DNA of 64,000 nucleotides from Drosophila pseudoobscura (lineage: Eukaryota > Arthropoda > Insecta > Diptera > Drosophilidae). How positions within the stretch are numbered: the stretch's first letter is position 1; each line of letters opens with the position of its first letter. The stretch spans positions 372,001-436,000 of the forward strand of contig NC_046683.1 in NCBI RefSeq assembly GCF_009870125.1. The letters run 5' to 3'. Shown here piece by piece: positions 57,747-64,000 of this stretch. Position numbers and translations under genes: made by a program. The notes beneath the pieces were generated by a model, which saw only the letters and a list, made by a program, of their open reading frames with translations, was not told where the DNA came from and searched no databases.

Positions 57747-60700
57747 GTGCCCCAGCGGTTCGATTAACCAATTCTTCAGCGACTGTCAGCGACTCTCTCT
57801 TCCCCCCTCGCCCAATCACCTGCTCTCTTTTTTACCCCCATTCGCTTACGACGTTTGCTATGCAGAAACGGCAGACGGCCAAAAAATCGAGAGTGTTTCC
57901 ACTACGTGTCACCACCCACCTACTTAGGGTAAAATCATCCATCTCTGTGATAATATCCTTTATTAGAATTTCAGTGATCGATTTCGATCACATCAAGAAA
58001 TAATTTGTTCGTCTCTTGGATCCCTGGGAGATGTCTACACTTCTGGAATGCCTTCTCCAATATTATAATGCTCCATAATTGCATTTTTATTTTAATTTTT
58101 CTGTTTTCTTTTGTTTTTCTGTTGGCTGTTGATAACTTTCTTTAAACTTTTTTTTCCGTTTGAGAGCAATGTGTTCGGAATATGGAATGTGCAGACGGAA
58201 AAAAAGAGGCAACGTTTTGAGTTGCTGCTACGGCCGCAACTCTACATTTAAACCCGATACTTAGTCTGTATACCAAAAGTGCTTGCTCTAGCTCTAATGG
58301 TCTCTGCGATCTGTGGATGACACAGATTTTTCGTAATTTGTGGGGGCTCAATCGACACCTCTGTTGATGCTGATCAAGAATATATACATATACTTTATGT
58401 GGTCGGAAACGCTTCTTTCTGGACGTTACACACATCCACTTTCATCGGAAGTCTAATATACCCCTATACTCATTTTGAGTATTGGGTATAAATACACGAG
58501 CAACAGCAGCAACGAGAGACATGTCGATTCCGATGTCGATGGCAATTCCAATTCAAATTGAATACGCTCTTTGGCACTTACATAACAATCCTCCCCCGCT
58601 GGGTCCAGTAGCAGTGGCAGTGGCAGAGGCCGAGGCAGTGGCAGACAAAAACTAAACATAAACACGGGCATAAAATGTTGTTTATGGGAACGTGCATGGA
58701 ATAACCGAAAAAGCCCGTAGAGAAACCCGCACAGAGAAACAGACATGAAACAGACGGACAGTCTCTCTGGGATGGCAGAGTGTTGCAAAAATCGTTGTGG
58801 CAGGAGCCACGATGCGGAAGCGGGGTTAAGGCCAACAAGAGTAGCAAAATTGGCTCAATTGAAATGCAGTTTCGGCCGCAAGCGTTTTGCTGACCAAAAG
58901 AGGGAATGGGAATGGGTATGGCACAACGATTATGAAAGCAGCAGGCAATGGATAATGATCACTTAACGCGGAGTTACGGCTACCTGAAGCGGCAAACGGT
59001 GCGTATACGTGACCGTCATATATTTATTTACGCGCATTTCATTACGCCTTGGATCCTATCCGACGCATATACGGTACGTCCGCTCGAATGTAATTGAAGG
59101 CGCATTTCACACGTTTCAAAGTTGTGTGTCGTCTCATTCGAATGGGACTCGTGGCCAGCATACGCATGGCAGGTGTCATGGACCGCTCTTTTGGGCCAGA
59201 TACTCGTATTCGTGCGAGGGGTGAATTACATCTAAATCCATAACTTTATCTTAATGAGAATGAAGCTTCTCTGAGGCTCTGAAGGCAGTCACGGAACTGC
59301 ATTTCTTCTATTGGCCACTCCCCCCTGGCCATTCTCCATCTGAAATGGTTGCCTTTTCCTTGTAATGGCTGGTCATTAAAGTTGACTTTTCCAAATGAAA
59401 TGCTTCTCAGTTTACGATTACCCGCCATAAGCCATCGAAATAAGTAGCACAAATTATGCAGAGACTCCCCCGTTCTAACTAATATAGAGACCTGGCGCTC
59501 GAATTCAACTGGAATTCAGGAAAGGAATTGAGGGCAGCGGAGGTTATTGTAGCGGAGGAAACAAGTAAATCTAGCCAGCTGCTAAATACGCCACTTAATC
59601 ATTTTACTGGGTCAGGGGGTCACGGATGGACTAAACTGGAGCCCTGGCAGAGCGGCAGCGGCAGCCAGAGGCTGATGCTGAGGCGCCCTGGGCCGAAGTG
59701 ACCTCCCAGAGAGGCACAGAGAAAGAGACAGAAAGACAACTGCTTTTGGGGCTGTTAAACCCCAGTTTAAACTTTTGAACTCGCGCACTGACCCTATTCC
59801 AACCGCCACTCCCCTGCGGCACCTTCTCTCCCTTGGCGGCGAATGCTGCGTTCATGGTTCGGATGCGAATTATTTTCTGGTCCCGTTTTTGGGGCTCTGC
59901 CTTCTGCATTGGCACAGATTATATTGGGGCGACATGGCCTCCTATTTTCCCATGCCGACACCCCAAGCGGCGGGGCCCCCTGCTGTCGTAAGAGGGGGGC
60001 TTACTTATGGCCAAAAGGAGCCAAAGGCAAATAGCAAGGGCCAAAAGGGATTTTATGGCGCATGGCACAGAACAGAGCTCCAAGCAAGGTAGTACAGTAA
60101 GCCCCACCGTTGATGGTCTCACCCCACATAGTCGGAGCAAATAAAACGATGTCAAAGATAGATAGATATAAATTTGCTTTTGTGTGCTTTTAACTCACAT
60201 ACAATTCTCTTTTTATTAGTTTCGCACTCTCCAACCTCTACATTCTCCACAAAACGCCACAAACAGCGACAAAAAAAAAACATCTTATTCGATATAAACA
60301 CGTAGAGACAAATACATACTCGTGCATACATGTATGTATCTATACATATGTATATGGGTAAACATACATCAAATATCTATATATATATATCTGAAGAGGG
60401 TCTGTCTGGGATGTCCTCTGAAAAGTATGCCCAATCCTTGACAATTGTAAGCTTAATCTACAAAAAAACGTGGCTCCTCCCTGCCAGGAGATCCACTAAA
60501 CAATATCCTCCTAAAACCGCGATCAAAGTGTCTGGCAGGAGCGAACTCTGATTTGGACTTCTTTTTGGGAACCAGAGATCTTTCATGTCTCAAACTGTAA
60601 TCGAGTGTGTGTATCTGCATCTGTGTATCCGTATCTGTGTATCCATATCTGTATATTGTAGTTCTTCTACGTAGCTCAGAAAAAGATATCCAGGTGGTGT

Positions 60701-61713
60701 GCGCTTATGATTTATTTTAGTACATAATATGTACTACATATTCACTTACATAAAGTATTTCGTGTATTTTGACATTTTGCATTGATTTAACATTCAATAG
60801 ACTTTGCATTTGGTTTGGTAAAATATCAATATTTCTCTTGGCTGTCAATATTATATATATATAGTATAATATAAAATAATATAATATAATATATGTAATA
60901 TAATATAATATAACATAATATAATATAATATAATATTATATATCGTATTATCATTGCCCATATATCCATATACTCGTATCCTTATATGTATGTATGTTTA
61001 ATAGGGAAAAGTTTTAAAATCATCTGCATCTTGACGCAACTGATCCGCATTATATTCAATGATTAGCAACATTCAAAAGATATACGTAGATTACTATTAC
61101 GTTTACAAGTAGAGTACATATTATGGGGGTCCCTAGACCGGGCTGTCCTTGGCACATTTACCACATTTACAATTTTCCTTTAATCGATTCTTATGGGAGA
61201 TTTCGATTCCCCTGCTAGATCTGATCAGCTTTTGATCTGCAGCTGATGTCCGAAGAAAACCATTCATTCAACAATCAATCAATCACTCAATCAATCAACT
61301 TAACAGTCAACAACCAGGTTGTTTTAGTATCCAAATAACTATGCATATCCTCTGTATCTGTACCAGTATCTTTATTTTTATCTGTTTCGGTTATCTGTAG
61401 TATTTTTTTTATCTTTTTTATCTTTTGAGTTTTTTCCAATATTTTTCTAGTGCTTGATTAATCGCCTAACAATTCTCTGAGCAAACTTCGCTGTACCTTT
61501 AATGGCCCTGCTTCAATCGCCATGAATATTGTGTATCCTGTAGAAGGTAGAACCTAATACGTGAATACCAACATACTTCATTCTTATCCTGACTGCATCC
61601 ACAAAAACATCTCGGGCATATTTCCCGCAACAAACAACAGGCTAAAGCTTTTCGTTCCGTTTCCTTACTCCCTTCTCTGCAATTCCTCATCTCATTTCTC
61701 CTCATGGTACATC
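57747..61713. other. intergenic region and probable 3' UTR of the GPCR gene
   Basis: No supported gene. The half nearest 61713 is AT-rich with simple repeats and should include the 3' UTR of the minus-strand receptor. A TATAAATA at 58487-58494 is followed only by a low-complexity 44-codon frame. Confidence 0.5.
60848..60945. repeat. (AATAT)n-like AT satellite tract
   Basis: AT-only pentanucleotide-like repeat of about 100 bp. Confidence 0.75.
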
Positions 61714-64000
61714 TTACAGCTCGGCGAAAATATTCTCCCTGAAGTCGAGCTCGGGATGGGCCGAGTGCGATGACGATCCGTGGCCGTAGTCGCGCGACGA
61801 GGACTTCATTGAGCTCCGGCCGGATCCAGAGCCCGAGCCGGAGCTGAAGCTTGCGTTCCGGGGACTGCTGCGGCGCATGCGACCCTCGATGACGGCCATC
61901 TTGTTTAGCGGCTGCGTCGGATCCAGCTCGCAGAAAGCGCCGGCGATGAGGTCGGTGCCGTTTAGCGAGTTGAAGCTGTCCCGCTTGGAACCACGCGATG
62001 ACATGACCCCGCCCGCGTGGGGGTGGTGCGACCCTGTGGAGCTTTTCCGGCTTGGCCGGTTGCGACTGTACTGATACTGATAGGCGGGCGGTGGAGCAGG
62101 TGCGACAGCTTGGGCATCGATGACGACTGCCTGGGCGACAGCTGGGGGAAGGTTCTGGGCCCCGCCCGGGGTGTAGTTGTCATAGAAGTCCGGTGGCACC
62201 ACCTCCTCCTCGTCCAGCTCCCGATCCCTGCGCTCGAGTCGATGCTCCTGCTCCTGCTCCAGGCTGGGGTCCTGCAGGGAAGAGCACATGCTAAGCTCCG
62301 TGGGCTGGCTGCTGCCCGAGAGGCTGCTAAGGGGGTCGTTGCCGGGTAGGACCAGGGCCAGCGCGGCCTTGTCGTAGCCGTAGGGCGCCTCGCGCTTGGC
62401 CTTCGGCGAGCGCTGGGCGTAGAGCTTCTCTATGTCCGGCAGCTGGCGCCCTCCGCTGTGGCGGCTCTTTTCCCGCTGCTCGCGTTGCTGCTCCCGCTGC
62501 AGCATCTCTTGGATGTCCATGCTGCGCTCACGCTCAAGCTGGTCCATTATCTCCAAGTCGCGGTCTAAGGTGCTGGACGAGAAGGTGCTGCTGCACTCGC
62601 TGAAGGAAACGTCTTTGTGTCGCAACCCCGCCCCGGGTCCTACTGGCCCCAATCCCGGCCAGCGCTGCGGAGGAACCATCATGCTGCTCACCACCGAGCT
62701 CTCCTCGCCGTCGCCATAGTTGCTGGTGCTGCTGTCGTCCAGTATGCTCGTGTTCACGTTCCCATTCCCATTGCAGTAGGAAGAGGCGGTGATCCCCGAC
62801 ATGCATTCTGCACTGCGTAGAGTGCCGCTACCGCTTCCGTGCCGATGATTGGGCGTCGGTCTGCTTCGGTTGCTGCTGCCGCTGCTGCTCCCGGGGTGCT
62901 TTCGATGGGCATGCGGATGGAGGTGGCTGCTGGCGTGTCCTCCGTCAGATATGATGTTGATCTTCACATCGTGCTTCTTGCCGCGCACGTCCTTGCCCAG
63001 ATTGTTGACCACCCCAGCGTCCCCAGGGCCGCGCCCGCCTCTCATACGCTCCCTCTCTCTCTCCCTATCCCTATCCCTTTCTCTGTCTCTATCCCTATCC
63101 CGCTCCCTATCTCTCTCCCGATCCCTCTCTCTATCCTTGCCCTGTCTGTAGGGGGTTCCGCTGTACCGATCACCGGACGATCCATGGCCCAGTCCCGCAC
63201 TCCGCTCATAGCGCACCTTGGGAGGGTGCTTGAGCTGCGGCTCGGGCTGTCCCTGGTGTCCCTGGATGGTGGTGGTGTTGGTGGGTTCGTCCTTCTCGAT
63301 GGAGTCTTCGCGGGATCCGCCAACCGATCTGCGTCCCACATCGCGGCGCCGCTGGCTCTTCTGCGTCCTCTTCGAGGAGAGGCGGAAGTAGCCCCTTAGA
63401 CGCTCCTGCTCATCCCTGCATGGAAATAGAAGAAAACTAAAAGTCAGAGGTGGCAGTGAAGGATATTTGGTAGAGATCACATATAATATGATAGTCAAAC
63501 TCGATAAAAGTAACCAGGCTGTATGGAAGAAGGAGGATCCCGTCAAATTACCTGGGAAGTATCTGCGATGCGTAGATGCAGGGGAAGATCACGGTGGGCA
63601 GGAAGGCGACCCACACGAACATCAGGTAGGTGAAGTCAAAGTGCTTCTGATTCTCATACGTCTCCTCCAGCGAAAGCCGCGCAAAGCGAAGGATCATCAA
63701 GGGGCACACGCAGACCACTTGAGTGGCGGCCATGCTCCCGAAGTTCCGCTGCTTTCGCTTCTCCCGATGGACGTCCAGCTCGGCGCTGTACAGGTCATAG
63801 GATCTGGTGCTCGCATGATTTCCGTTGCTCAGTCCAGCCACGCCTCCGCCGCTGAGGGTGCGCGGCTCCGCCGACGATGTGGAAGAGTGACTGCCGTGCA
63901 GCGGAGAAAGAAAAAACTTGTTCAGGAAATCAGAAGAACTCATTAGACAGGAATCACGCTCATTAGCGGCGGATGGGCATTGGTGGTTGGGCTCCCTATC
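61714..64000 (-). CDS. CG32547: orphan class-A GPCR, C-terminal part (TM6, TM7, long tail)
   Basis: Two exons, 64000-63552 (open to the right edge) and 63415-61714, joined in phase (CCCAG|GTAATT, ATGCAG|GGATGAG), give 716 residues of a longer protein. The edge-proximal part is a Ser-rich third intracellular loop. TM6 follows (QVVCVCPLMILRFARL, with the usual CWxP Pro kept), then a short loop and TM7 (FVWVAFLPTVIFPCIYASQIL), in which the canonical NPxxY reads FPCIY. A basic helix-8 region (DEQERLRGYFRLSSKR) is next, then about 560 residues of disordered tail with Arg-Asp/Arg-Glu dipeptide repeats (63040-63130), His/Gly/Ser-rich runs, and the C-terminus NIFAEL. Ligand unknown. The symbol is my best guess from fly gene order next to the nucleotidase; the GPCR call is more certain. 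Confidence 0.72.

Noticed and set aside
58487-58655. TATAAATA followed by ATG at 58521
   Set aside because: The 44-codon frame is low-complexity repeat (Met/Ile/Pro, then Ala-Val/Glu) with no signal peptide or conserved look.
62839-63399. long plus-strand frame rich in Ile/Pro/Leu/Ser
   Set aside because: Shadow of the Arg-Asp/Arg-Glu repeats of the minus-strand GPCR tail.

Overview
The window is insect nuclear DNA, almost certainly from a Drosophila species and from the X chromosome (Muller element A). Reasons: short GT-AG introns beside very long ones, Drosophila-type core promoters (TATAAA, DRE, motif-6-like AATATACC), Drosophila repeats (a mini-me/DINE-1-like (GTCY)n element, a Jockey-clade ORF1 remnant, a Tc1 element), and a run of recognisable fly genes: CrebB, porcupine, a NOSIP homologue, beta-COP, Transferrin 1, a cytosolic purine 5'-nucleotidase and an orphan GPCR. 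Species was not determined. All exon models were built by reading splice signals and checking phase by hand.

Left part (1-20 kb). The last two coding exons of CrebB (bZIP) run off the left edge on the plus strand, followed by about 3.8 kb of AT-rich 3' UTR and intergenic DNA. porcupine (minus, single exon) and a NOSIP homologue (plus, three exons) are divergent around a cluster of DRE-like TATCGAT sites. A repeat island (8.3-10.4 kb) holds a decayed Jockey-clade ORF1 and a mini-me-like element with inverted ends. beta-COP (minus, seven exons, 965 aa) follows, with ACGT-core bZIP sites just upstream. About 3.7 kb of AT-rich DNA, including a diverged duplicated block and one orphan exon-like ORF, separates it from Tsf1 (plus, five exons, 640 aa, TATA box, perfect kappaB site in intron 1).

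Middle part (21-46 kb). An NT5C2-type 5'-nucleotidase occupies 21.2-35.7 kb on the minus strand. Its seven common coding exons are preceded by alternative first exons 8-12 kb upstream, so most of this region is intron. At 37.6-39.2 kb sits a 1,648-bp fold-back Tc1 element: two 709-bp, nearly identical inverted arms around a 230-bp spacer. I see no gene from there to 46.2 kb.

Right part (46-64 kb). A TATA-driven Ala/Gly/Tyr-rich cuticle-type secreted protein (plus, five exons, 270 aa) has an AGGTCA array in intron 1 and a 108-codon open frame after its stop. Between 53.8 and 57.6 kb lies a compact cluster: a Gln-rich protein (minus), three small secreted proteins (plus; two share a GFG(E/D)AM motif) and one Gln/Glu-rich secreted protein (minus) whose open frame overlaps its neighbour antisense. 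The window ends inside an orphan class-A GPCR (minus; TM6, TM7 and a long disordered tail).

The genes look like an ordinary eukaryotic neighbourhood, not a pathway or operon. The least explained parts are the secreted-peptide cluster, the fold-back Tc1 and the alternative N-termini of the nucleotidase.
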